From Oxalobacteraceae bacterium (GTDB lineage: Bacteria; Pseudomonadota; Gammaproteobacteria; Burkholderiales; Burkholderiaceae_D): a DNA stretch of 7,924 bases. This document shows positions 1 to 6,747 of the stretch, piece by piece. The translations under genes and the position numbers were made by a program. The notes under the pieces are model-generated. The model searched no databases and was not told the origin of the DNA. It worked only from the letters and a program-made list of their open reading frames with translations. Every line of letters starts with the position of its first letter. The first letter of the stretch is position 1. The stretch spans positions 1 through 7,924 of the forward strand of contig CANKWG010000101.1 of NCBI GenBank assembly GCA_947487325.1, in the 5' to 3' direction.

Positions 1-1
1 C

Positions 2-739
2 GAGGTCTACATGACCCTGACCTACAATCCCTCGCGCGCACTTGATCAGATCGATGCTGCCAATCCGCGCGTCTACAACGACACGCATGCGGGCGACTCT
101 GGTAAAAGTAAAGGCAAAGGGAATGGTAAGGGCAACGTCAATGGCCATATCATCCGCTGGGCCGAAAACGAAGCCCGGGTCACTGCGACAAAATTTCAGT
201 GGGATGTGTTTCTGTTTGCTGCGCGCTCGAGCGCAGATCCCCAGAATATCAATCTGTCCGGACTGACCGCCGACAATGACTTTTCTAGCCCGGACGGGTT
301 ATGGTTTGCGCGTAGCGGTTTGCTCTGGATAGAGACAGATGATCATGCGTATCGCGATGCCAGCAACTGCATGCTGCTGGCAGCCCTACCCGGCAAGGTC
401 GGTGACGGTGGTACGCGCAGCATCGTTAATCGCGAAGAAGATAAAGAGCGCTCCATGACAACGCACATCGGCAAAGCGCCGGAGGCATCCTCATTACGCC
501 GCTTTCTGGTGGGACCGGTCGACTGCGAAATCACTGGCTTGGCCGAATCGCCTGACGGACGCGCTTTGTTCATCAACATTCAGCATCCGGGCGAAACCAC
601 TACCAGCAAAGACTTCAATATCTCTGATCCAGCGAGCTATCTAAGCCATTGGCCTGATGGTGGCAAGGCGCGACCGCGATCTGCCACCATCGTCATCACA
701 CGCAAAGATGGCGGACTTATCGGCGCCGATCTCGTTTAA
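2..739 (+). CDS. phoX: PhoX-family alkaline phosphatase, C-terminal part (5' end outside window)
   Basis: Partial gene: the frame is open from base 2, and the ATG at 11 is internal (the reading before it is E-V-Y), so about 245 C-terminal residues are visible. Recognised as the DUF839/PhoX family from the series EVYMTLT, GHIIRW, SPDGLWF, GLLWIETDD, TGLAESPDGRALFINIQHPGE and SHWPDG. These are typical of the C-terminal blades of this beta-propeller phosphatase. Family knowledge: PhoX enzymes are calcium- and iron-dependent phosphomonoesterases, usually exported by the Tat system and induced by phosphate starvation; the signal peptide would lie upstream and cannot be checked. A short Gly/Lys/Asn-rich stretch at about 98-142 interrupts the region before GHIIRW. 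The gene ends in tandem in-frame stops, TAA TGA (737-742). No terminator hairpin is seen before the next gene. Neighbouring Pho genes agree with the call. Substrate and localisation are inferred. Confidence 0.88.
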   Translation, partial: EVYMTLTYNPSRALDQIDAANPRVYNDTHAGDSGKSKGKGNGKGNVNGHIIRWAENEARVTATKFQWDVFLFAARSSADPQNINLSGLTADNDFSSPDGLWFARSGLLWIETDDHAYRDASNCMLLAALPGKVGDGGTRSIVNREEDKERSMTTHIGKAPEASSLRRFLVGPVDCEITGLAESPDGRALFINIQHPGETTTSKDFNISDPASYLSHWPDGGKARPRSATIVITRKDGGLIGADLV

Positions 740-748
740 TGATCGCAA

Positions 749-792
749 CTGTCATAGAACTGCAATCTAACCGTCATTGTCTTGCATTAATC
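749..792 (+). promoter_or_regulatory. Tandem Pho-box repeats (PhoB operator) upstream of the lipid operon
   Basis: Seven-base units recur every 11 bases: CTGTCAT at 749-755, CTGCAAT at 760-766, CCGTCAT at 771-777 and a weak TTGCATT at 782-788, each followed by a 4-base spacer (AGAA, CTAA, TGTC, AATC). The first unit equals the E. coli PhoB half-site consensus CTGTCAT, and the 11-base period is that of PhoB binding. The site sits in the 93-base gap between phoX and the acyltransferase gene, about 40 bases before its ATG. Candidate -10 elements are TACGCT at 799-804 (10 bases after the fourth unit, poor match) and TCTAAT at 807-812 (5/6 match, wider spacing). This implies phosphate-starvation induction of the four downstream genes. 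Confidence 0.78.
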
Positions 793-832
793 AGTCGCTA
801 CGCTCTTCTAATTACAACAATGAGGAAGAACG

Positions 833-1600
833 ATGCGACTGATGACCGTCGGTACGGATTCAACCCCGAACTTTCCCAAGCTCTCCCTGAGTCTGGCCAG
901 CACGCCAGAGGAAGTTCGTGAAGTTCAGCGCCTGCGCTACAAAGTCTTTGTCGAGGCCATGGCTCTCGAGACTCTGGAGAATCACGAAGGACTCGAGAAA
1001 GACGAGTTCGACGAGTATTGTGATCATCTGATCGTCCGCGATACCCGTTCTCTAGAGGTCGTTGGCACCTATCGTGTACTAGGACAAAGCGGTCTGCAGG
1101 CCACACGCAGCTTCTACTCTGAAAGCGAATTTGATTTAGGGCGACTCGCACATCTGCGCCCACGTATTCTCGAGGCAGGCCGTGCCTGCATTCATCCTGA
1201 TTACCGTAGCGGTGGTGTGATCATGATGCTCTGGGCTGGCCTAGCCGCCTGCATGCGCAGAGAAAAAGCCGACTATCTGATCGGCTGCGCGAGTGTCAGT
1301 CTGGCTGATGGCGGCAACACGATCAACAGTATTTACAGACAACTCGCCAACGAACATCTTGCGCCACCCGAATACCGAGTCACACCTCGATTGCCCTTCC
1401 CTTTGCACGAAGAGGCACTCACCAACAAAGCCACGCTACCACCACTGATCAAAGGCTACCTGCGCAGTGGTGCCTGGATCGGGGGCGAACCGGCGTGGGA
1501 CCCGGATTTTCATAGCGCGGACCTGTTCATGATGCTGCCGCTGGAACGACTCGACAGCCGCTATGCCAAACACTACCTAAAAGAAATGGAGAGCGCGTGA
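833..1600 (+). CDS. OlsB-like GNAT N-acyltransferase (aminolipid synthesis)
   Basis: A 255-residue protein of the OlsB/'putative hemolysin' acyltransferase type (Acetyltransf_5, related to acyl-homoserine-lactone synthases). Visible landmarks are RLRYKVFVEAM (34-44), EFDEYCDHLIV (58-68), GTYRVL (78-83), EAGRACIHPDYR (114-125), GCASV (151-155) and, near the end, PPLIKGYLRSGAWIGGEPAWDPDF. OlsB transfers a 3-hydroxyacyl chain from acyl carrier protein to the amino group of ornithine, giving lyso-ornithine lipid. Relatives use glycine or other amino acids, so the acceptor is not proven. OlsA, which adds the second chain, is not in the window. The ATG at 833 is chosen because GAGGAAG lies at 822-828, 5 bases before it; an in-frame ATG at 842 is less well placed. 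First gene of the Pho-box operon; its stop overlaps the next gene's GTG start. Family call is firm, exact product is inferred. Confidence 0.83.
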   Translation: MRLMTVGTDSTPNFPKLSLSLASTPEEVREVQRLRYKVFVEAMALETLENHEGLEKDEFDEYCDHLIVRDTRSLEVVGTYRVLGQSGLQATRSFYSESEFDLGRLAHLRPRILEAGRACIHPDYRSGGVIMMLWAGLAACMRREKADYLIGCASVSLADGGNTINSIYRQLANEHLAPPEYRVTPRLPFPLHEEALTNKATLPPLIKGYLRSGAWIGGEPAWDPDFHSADLFMMLPLERLDSRYAKHYLKEMESA

Positions 1601-2460
1601 ACGCGAGAGATCACTTCATGAGCACAGGAAAAAAGCACAAAGACTCCCTTAAAAAACCTAAGCCTTTACGCTTCAGAACGATATGGATTTCTGATGTTCA
1701 TCTGGGCACCAGTGGATGCCAGGCAGCTCGCCTACTGGAATTTCTGAAAGCGACCGAATCAGACGTTTTGTATCTTGTGGGCGATATCGTCGATGGCTGG
1801 CAGCTGAAACGGCGCTGGTACTGGCACCAAACCCATAATGATGTAGTGCAGCTGGTATTGAAAAAAGCCAAAAAAGGAACAAAGGTAATTTTCGTTCCGG
1901 GTAATCACGATGAAGCGATACGTCAATTCATCGGACTGGATTTTGGTGGCATCAAGATCCGTGATGAACTGATCCATACCTGCGCCAATGGCAAGCGCAT
2001 GCTGGTACTGCATGGCGACCGATTCGACGGTGTGATCGCCTGCGCTAAGTGGCTCGCCTACGTTGGTGACTCGCTCTACACGATGATCCTGAAATTCAAC
2101 CAGTACTACAACGCCTGGCGCGCGCGCTCTGGCCTGCCCTACTGGTCCCTGTCGCAATATCTCAAGCTTAAAGTCAAAAATGCCGTGAGCTACATCACCT
2201 CCTTCGAAACAGCGCTGGCTGAAGAAGCGAAAAAACAAGGCGTCGATGGCATTATTTGCGGTCACATACACAAGGCAGAAATCCGCGAGATCGACGGTGT
2301 CCTTTACTGCAATGATGGTGACTGGGTTGAGAGTCTGTCAGCGTTAGTAGAGGAAGCAGATGGTGAACTACGTCTGACCGACTGGCATGAGGTGATGCTA
2401 CGCTGGGAGCAGTCGCAATTTCTGCGTGTAGAGAAAGATGTCGGCGCGGTAGCTGCATGA
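1597..2460 (+). CDS. Calcineurin-like metallophosphoesterase, LpxH-like; probable PlcP-type phospholipase C
   Basis: A 287-residue cytosolic metallophosphoesterase with the full two-metal signature: DVH (33-35), GDIVD (62-66), GNHD (102-105), HGD (139-141) and GHIH (222-225). Automatic annotation would probably call it UDP-2,3-diacylglucosamine diphosphatase (LpxH, lipid A synthesis). The motif after GDIVD (GWQLKRRWYW), the YWSLSQYLKLKVKNAV block and the length exceed what I recall of E. coli LpxH (240 residues). They resemble the LpxH-like group that includes PlcP, the phosphate-starvation phospholipase C of Sinorhizobium and marine bacteria, which cleaves phosphatidyl head groups to diacylglycerol. 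Its place between an OlsB-like gene and a diacylglycerol-type glycosyltransferase behind a Pho box favours PlcP. The start shown is GTG, overlapping the upstream stop as GTGA. An ATG at 1618 with GAGAGA at 1605-1610 is about equally likely and would shorten the protein by seven residues, before the conserved domain. Confidence 0.85.
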   Translation: MNARDHFMSTGKKHKDSLKKPKPLRFRTIWISDVHLGTSGCQAARLLEFLKATESDVLYLVGDIVDGWQLKRRWYWHQTHNDVVQLVLKKAKKGTKVIFVPGNHDEAIRQFIGLDFGGIKIRDELIHTCANGKRMLVLHGDRFDGVIACAKWLAYVGDSLYTMILKFNQYYNAWRARSGLPYWSLSQYLKLKVKNAVSYITSFETALAEEAKKQGVDGIICGHIHKAEIREIDGVLYCNDGDWVESLSALVEEADGELRLTDWHEVMLRWEQSQFLRVEKDVGAVAA

Positions 2461-3656
2461 CCGTAGTAATTCAACCACTACCCGTTTTCGACGAATTAGA
2501 CTTTCCCTGTCCTGTGCACCCCTTGCACCACGCCACGGGCAACCAGCGTCGCATATTGCTGGTGTCGGTATCGGCAGGGAATGGTCACGTGCGAGCCGCA
2601 CAGGCGATCGCCGCGCATGCGTGGGCTGATTTTCCGCAATTACGTCTGCAGCACATCGACATGATGCAGATCGTACCCACACTGTTTCGCAAGTTGTACA
2701 GTGAATTGTACATGAAGATCGCGAGCGGTCTGCCGGAAGCCTGGGGCTGGCTCTACCGAAAAACCGATCGCGAGCCAGGCAATAGCCTCAGCGGACGATT
2801 GCGTCGAGGGGTACAGCGTCTTTGCTCGCAGCGTCTATTCAGCGAGGTTGATCGCTTCAAGCCTGACGTGATCATCTGTACGCACTTTCTGCCTGCCGAA
2901 GTACTGGCAACGGCGATCAATGAAAAACGTCTTGATTCTCAGGTCTGGGTGCAAGTGACTGACTTTGACTTGCACCAAATGTGGCTGCATCCTGGCATCA
3001 GTGGCTATTTTGTCGCGAATGAAGAATTGGCATTCCGTTTGCACAGCCAAGGTGTGCCCCTGAAGGATATTGTGGTCAGCGGCATCCCTGTCATGCCCGT
3101 GTTCAACACCCGGCCCGATCGACCCGAGGCTGCCGCAAGACTTGAACTGAATCCGACCCGCTTTACCGTGCTGCTGATGGGCGGTGGTGCAGGCATCGGC
3201 ATGGATCCGGTCTGGATCACCGAACTACTCAAGACACAGCCGCAGCTACAGGTGATCGTCATGACCGGCAAGAATACTGCGCTGCGAGAAGTGCTGGCGA
3301 GCGTGGAGCGCGCATATCCGGACCGCCTGCGCGTAATCGGCTTCACCGAAGACGTTGCGAGCCTGATGATGGCTGCCGATCTCGCCATCACGAAGCCCGG
3401 CGGCCTGAGTACCTCAGAGTGCCTCGTTTGTGGCCTGCCCATGTTGCTGGTCAATCCCATACCGGGACAAGAAGAACGCAATGCCGCCTTTCTGATGCAA
3501 GAAGGCGTAGCCCAGCGCGCAGATGATCCGCTGACCCTGCAATTCCGTCTGCAAAAGCTACTCTCAGATCCCGAACGTTTGGCCTCTATGCGACAGCGTG
3601 CGATGGCCTTGGGTAAACCACAAGCGGCTCAGCAAGTGCTTGGACACGTCGGATGA
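2457..3656 (+). CDS. MGDG synthase-type glycosyltransferase (GT28, MurG-like fold), probable diacylglycerol glycosyltransferase
   Basis: A 399-residue GT-B glycosyltransferase. The N-terminal half carries the MGDG-synthase domain, with the SAGNGH glycine loop (39-44), an HIDMM segment (66-70) and a long helical stretch ending in GWLYRKTD. The C-terminal half is the nucleotide-sugar domain, with the GGGAGIGMD loop (242-250), KPGGLSTSE (313-321) and IPGQEERN (335-342). This is the architecture of plant and bacterial enzymes that add galactose or glucose to diacylglycerol; MurG (lipid II synthesis) shares the fold but lacks this N-terminal domain. No transmembrane segment is evident, so it would be a peripheral inner-membrane enzyme. 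It starts with ATGA overlapping the metallophosphoesterase stop, so translation is probably coupled. It would consume the diacylglycerol made by the preceding enzyme. Sugar donor and processivity cannot be read from sequence. Confidence 0.85.
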   Translation: MTVVIQPLPVFDELDFPCPVHPLHHATGNQRRILLVSVSAGNGHVRAAQAIAAHAWADFPQLRLQHIDMMQIVPTLFRKLYSELYMKIASGLPEAWGWLYRKTDREPGNSLSGRLRRGVQRLCSQRLFSEVDRFKPDVIICTHFLPAEVLATAINEKRLDSQVWVQVTDFDLHQMWLHPGISGYFVANEELAFRLHSQGVPLKDIVVSGIPVMPVFNTRPDRPEAAARLELNPTRFTVLLMGGGAGIGMDPVWITELLKTQPQLQVIVMTGKNTALREVLASVERAYPDRLRVIGFTEDVASLMMAADLAITKPGGLSTSECLVCGLPMLLVNPIPGQEERNAAFLMQEGVAQRADDPLTLQFRLQKLLSDPERLASMRQRAMALGKPQAAQQVLGHVG

Positions 3657-4126
3657 ACGCGCCCATTGAGATACTGATACCCTTCATAAGCACAGTTCTG
3701 TTTGTACTGATCCTGGGATTTTTTTTCGCGAAGCTGGAAATTGCGATTGAAGGCGATTCCGGTTGGGCAGCGAACCTGCCGACCTGGCGCATCGAACATC
3801 ACTGGTTGTTGGATATATTCTGGGGTGGTCGTGCAATGACTGGATACCACGCCTGGGCATTTTCGCTGGTGGCGCTTTTCTTTCATTTCCCGCTGATATT
3901 TGGTGGTGAGTACAGCTGGGCACTGGAGCAGCGTGTACTGGCTTCGATCATGCTGTTTTGGGTGACAGAAGATTTTTTATGGTTTGTGCTGAATCCAGCC
4001 TTCGGCTTTCAACGCTTTGCCAAAATCCACGCGGGATGGCATAAGCACTGGGTTGCTGGCGCCCCGATTGAATACTGGATTTTTACGCCGCTGGGGTTTT
4101 TCTTGCTTTGGCAATCGTATCAATGA
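3653..4126 (+). CDS. Unknown four-helix integral membrane protein, last gene of the lipid operon
   Basis: A 157-residue protein that I do not recognise as a named family. Its ATG overlaps the preceding stop (ATGA, 3653-3656), so it belongs to the same transcription unit. Hydrophobic segments lie at about 8-27, 67-83, 93-113 and 137-154. Between the first two is a polar loop with GDSGWAANLPTWRIEHH (34-50), followed by a DIFWGGRAMTGYHAWAF block. It is unusually rich in Trp and Phe and has seven histidines: H49, H50, H66, H78, H126, H130 and H132. Acidic residues E106 and D107 sit inside the third hydrophobic segment (FWVTEDFLWFVLNP), followed by HAGWHKHW. Polar and histidine residues near the membrane surface could bind metal or a lipid head group, but no known hydroxylase or desaturase histidine-box pattern is complete. 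Function is unknown; context suggests a lipid-modifying or lipid-transport role. Confidence 0.8.
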   Translation: MNAPIEILIPFISTVLFVLILGFFFAKLEIAIEGDSGWAANLPTWRIEHHWLLDIFWGGRAMTGYHAWAFSLVALFFHFPLIFGGEYSWALEQRVLASIMLFWVTEDFLWFVLNPAFGFQRFAKIHAGWHKHWVAGAPIEYWIFTPLGFFLLWQSYQ

Positions 4127-4136
4127 GCGGGATCAG

Positions 4137-4595
4137 TCAATCAATGAAAAATTCCGGCGCAAGCACTGCCTTAAGAAATATCTCATTCCCATCAACACGC
4201 TCGCGACTGGCAATCCACCAGGCATTGGATTTTCTGATCGTCCAACTCTGCTCCTCGCCCGTCAGCAACAAGGAAGCCAATTCGCCCAGCCAAGGCTGAT
4301 GTCCGATCACCATGACCGGACGACGACTTGCTGGCCAACCCGTTGCATCAAGCACCTCGGTCGCGCTGGCTTGAGGTCCGATGGTATCGACGATTTTAAA
4401 CTTACGCCCAAGTGCTTCAGCGGTTTGCTGAGTGCGCGTCGTGGGGCTGCACAAAATGCGACAACCATCAGGCAGACTGCGATCCAACCACGCGCCCATA
4501 CGCGCGGCTTGCTTACGGCCGTGGGGCGTTAGTTCACGTCCCTCATCTGGCTCACCCACTTCGGCTTGTGCATGCCGCCAGAGAATAATGTCCAT
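4137..4595 (-). CDS. sixA: SixA-type phosphohistidine phosphatase (histidine phosphatase superfamily)
   Basis: A 152-residue single-domain enzyme of the histidine phosphatase (phosphoglycerate mutase-like) superfamily. The catalytic histidine is in LWRHA (R7, H8), at the very N-terminus as in E. coli SixA. Further signature elements are LTPHG (22-26), SPTTRTQQTAE (50-60, with R54), E80 and the second catalytic histidine in VIGHQPWLG (H99). SixA removes phosphate from phosphohistidine on signalling proteins such as ArcB or the nitrogen PTS in E. coli; the target here is unknown. The ATG at 4595 is taken as start, giving a TGATG overlap with the ppk stop. A GTG at 4598 would overlap as GTGA. 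It therefore lies in one operon with ppk and is probably translated by coupling. Its stop is only 10 bases from the convergent stop of the membrane-protein gene. Confidence 0.88.
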   Translation of the reverse strand: MDIILWRHAQAEVGEPDEGRELTPHGRKQAARMGAWLDRSLPDGCRILCSPTTRTQQTAEALGRKFKIVDTIGPQASATEVLDATGWPASRRPVMVIGHQPWLGELASLLLTGEEQSWTIRKSNAWWIASRERVDGNEIFLKAVLAPEFFID

Positions 4596-6706
4596 CACCG
4601 GCCTAAAGTCTGCATCAGAAATTCCTGCGCACTGAAACCCGCCTGATCCGATTGTGGACGGCGGCGATGATAGTTACCATCGGCGTCAAGTTCCCAAGAG
4701 TTCCGATTGTCTTTCAAGTAAGGCATCAAACCCTCCTGCATCACACGCTCTTTAAGGGTTTTGTCGAGCACAGGAAACGCCACTTCGATCCGGCGGAACA
4801 GGTTACGGTTCATCCAATCTGCACTGGCCAGATACAAATCATCTTCGCCTTCATTATGGAAGCAAAAAATTCGGCTATGCTCGAGGAACCTTCCCACAAT
4901 CGATTGCACCCGAATATTTTCAGACAAGCCTTCAACACCCGGACGCAACACGCAGGCACCACGCACGATCAGATCAATTTTTACGCCAGCACGAGATGCC
5001 TCGTAAAGCGCCTGAATAATCGAGGCATCTTGTAACGCATTCATCTTCGCAATAATGTGAGCGTTGCGACCCTCGCTAGCGATCTGCGCTTCTCTCTGAA
5101 TCGCCTTGATTAACTCTTTATTCAAATCAAAAGGTGCAACCCACAAATGTGTCAGGCGTTTCGGGCGTGTCAGACTGGTGAGATTGATGAAAACTTCATT
5201 GACATCATGCGCCATTGCTGAATTGGCTGTCAGCAAACCAAAGTCAGTGTAAAACTTGGTCGTTGTTGGATGGTAGTTTCCGGTACCCAGATGTGCATAG
5301 AGGCGTAGCTTGCCTTCTTCACGACGTATCACCAACGCCATCTTTGCATGCGTTTTGAGGCCGACAATGCCGTAGACGACTTGCGCACCGACTTTTTCTA
5401 ATTTATCAGCCCAGTTGATATTGGCCTCTTCGTCAAAGCGTGCCATGAGTTCAACAATGACTGTGACTTCTTTTCCGTTACGGGCTGCTGCGATTAACGC
5501 CTCCATCAACGCGGAGTTCATGCCGGTGCGATAAATCGTTTGCTTGATGGCGACCACATTCGGATCTTCTGCCGCAGAACGAATAAACTCGATGACAGGC
5601 TGGAACGACTCAAATGGATGATGCAGCAAGATGTCGTTTTCCGCGATCATGGCAAACAGATCGCTACTCTCCGCGAGAGGGACGGAAAGTGATGGTGAAA
5701 ACGGAGAAAACCTGAGTGCTGGACCGGATGCGTAATCAATCAGTTCGTTGAGCCGGACCATATTGACTGGCCCATCGACGCGGTAGAGAAACTCCGGCGA
5801 AATAACAAACTGTTCCAACAAAAAATCAGCGAGATGATCTGGACAATTCTGCGCAACCTCGAGACGTACAGCGAAGCCAAAATTCCGAGTCTGCAACTCA
5901 CCCTTGAGGGCCTGACGCAAATTTTTGACTTCTTCTTCATCCACCCACAGATCGCTGTCGCGCGTGACGCGGAATTGAGAAAACCCCATGACTTCGCGCC
6001 CCGGGAACATGTCTGCGATATGCGCATGTATCACCGACGACAGCAGGCAATAGGCGCCCGAATGACCGGCGCCTGTGGCGGGTAGTTTGATGACTCGCGA
6101 TAGAACACGCGGCGCTTTGATGACGGCAATCGACGTGCCTCGCCCGAAAGCATCCTTACCGGCCAACTCGACAATGAAATTCAAGCTTTTGTTAACGATC
6201 TGAGGAAACGGGTGCGCCGGATCCAGCACAATGGGCGTCAGTATCGGGCGCACTTCCTTCTCGAAAAAATCCCGCACCCAATGTCTTTGCGCTTCATCAC
6301 GATTGACGTGCCGAAGCAACTGGATACCCTCGGTGGCCAAGGCGGGGAGAATCTGTTCATTCAGCACCGCATACTGTTGCACCACCAGCGCCTGGCAAGA
6401 GGCCGTGACGTCGGCCAATTCAGGTAGCGACACCGGTTGCGTTATCTCATGCTCATTGCGCACCCGTGCAATCAGACTGGCAATGCGTACTTCAAAGAAT
6501 TCGTCGAGGTTGCTGCTGACGATACACAGGTACTTCAGCCGCTCCAATAGTGGGATACTCGCATCCTCGGCCTGAGCCAGCACGCGGCGATTAAACGCGA
6601 GCATGGAAAGCTCACGATTCAGGAGCGATCCTGCCGTCGCATTGGCTGCGGCCTCCTCGCCCTCGGTGGCCACGGTGGCTGGCCTGACTTTTTTGGTGGA
6701 ATTCAT
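4595..6706 (-). CDS. ppk: Polyphosphate kinase 1
   Basis: A 703-residue PPK1, which reversibly transfers the gamma-phosphate of ATP to growing polyphosphate chains at the inner membrane (E. coli PPK has 688 residues). The N-terminal domain starts with NRELSMLAFN (30-39) and NLDEF (66-70, carrying the ATP-contact Asn). The catalytic core has R393 in IYRTG, R423 in MARFDEE, the autophosphorylated histidine H453 in LKTHAKM, and H610 in FLEHSR. The H453-H610 distance of 157 residues equals that of E. coli H435-H592, and R393/R423 keep the E. coli R375/R405 spacing. All key residues are present. The ATG at 6706 is preferred over the upstream GTG at 6757, because the 17-residue extension would run through the Pho box. 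No good ribosome binding site precedes 6706. It is the first gene of a ppk-sixA unit and is divergent from pstS. Confidence 0.96.
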   Translation of the reverse strand: MNSTKKVRPATVATEGEEAAANATAGSLLNRELSMLAFNRRVLAQAEDASIPLLERLKYLCIVSSNLDEFFEVRIASLIARVRNEHEITQPVSLPELADVTASCQALVVQQYAVLNEQILPALATEGIQLLRHVNRDEAQRHWVRDFFEKEVRPILTPIVLDPAHPFPQIVNKSLNFIVELAGKDAFGRGTSIAVIKAPRVLSRVIKLPATGAGHSGAYCLLSSVIHAHIADMFPGREVMGFSQFRVTRDSDLWVDEEEVKNLRQALKGELQTRNFGFAVRLEVAQNCPDHLADFLLEQFVISPEFLYRVDGPVNMVRLNELIDYASGPALRFSPFSPSLSVPLAESSDLFAMIAENDILLHHPFESFQPVIEFIRSAAEDPNVVAIKQTIYRTGMNSALMEALIAAARNGKEVTVIVELMARFDEEANINWADKLEKVGAQVVYGIVGLKTHAKMALVIRREEGKLRLYAHLGTGNYHPTTTKFYTDFGLLTANSAMAHDVNEVFINLTSLTRPKRLTHLWVAPFDLNKELIKAIQREAQIASEGRNAHIIAKMNALQDASIIQALYEASRAGVKIDLIVRGACVLRPGVEGLSENIRVQSIVGRFLEHSRIFCFHNEGEDDLYLASADWMNRNLFRRIEVAFPVLDKTLKERVMQEGLMPYLKDNRNSWELDADGNYHRRRPQSDQAGFSAQEFLMQTLGR

Positions 6707-6713
6707 AAGTTTT

Positions 6714-6719
6714 AGTGTA
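6714..6719 (-). promoter_or_regulatory. Probable -10 element of the ppk promoter
   Basis: On the minus strand this reads TACACT (4/6 match to TATAAT), exactly 10 bases downstream of the minus-strand Pho box. The same spacing is seen on the pstS side. Transcription starting 6-8 bases further would begin within about two bases of the ATG at 6706, implying a leaderless or nearly leaderless ppk mRNA. Confidence 0.5.
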
Positions 6720-6729
6720 GGTAGGCCGC

Positions 6730-6747
6730 ATGACTGTTTGATGACAG
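6730..6747 (-). promoter_or_regulatory. Pho box for ppk
   Basis: On the minus strand this reads CTGTCAT, CAAA, CAGTCAT: two PhoB half-sites 11 bases apart with 7/7 and 6/7 matches to CTGTCAT. It takes the place of a -35 element for the leftward ppk-sixA unit. It lies 24 bases from the oppositely oriented pstS box. Confidence 0.82.

Noticed and set aside
739..921. Small + strand ORF of 60 codons starting at the phoX stop
   Set aside because: It runs through the Pho-box repeats and overlaps the well-supported acyltransferase gene in another frame; no family features.
1759..2271. Long minus-strand ORF (170 codons) opposite the metallophosphoesterase gene
   Set aside because: Shadow of a gene with complete catalytic motifs on the + strand; its translation shows no recognisable domain.
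2457..3656. Reading the glycosyltransferase as MurG (peptidoglycan lipid II synthesis)
   Set aside because: The N-terminal MGDG-synthase domain with SAGNGH, the Pho box and the lipid-gene neighbours do not fit murG, which normally lies in the dcw cluster.
4017..4532. + strand ORF (171 codons) across the convergent junction and sixA
   Set aside because: It overlaps the membrane-protein gene and is antisense to sixA, both better supported; the translation looks like frame noise.
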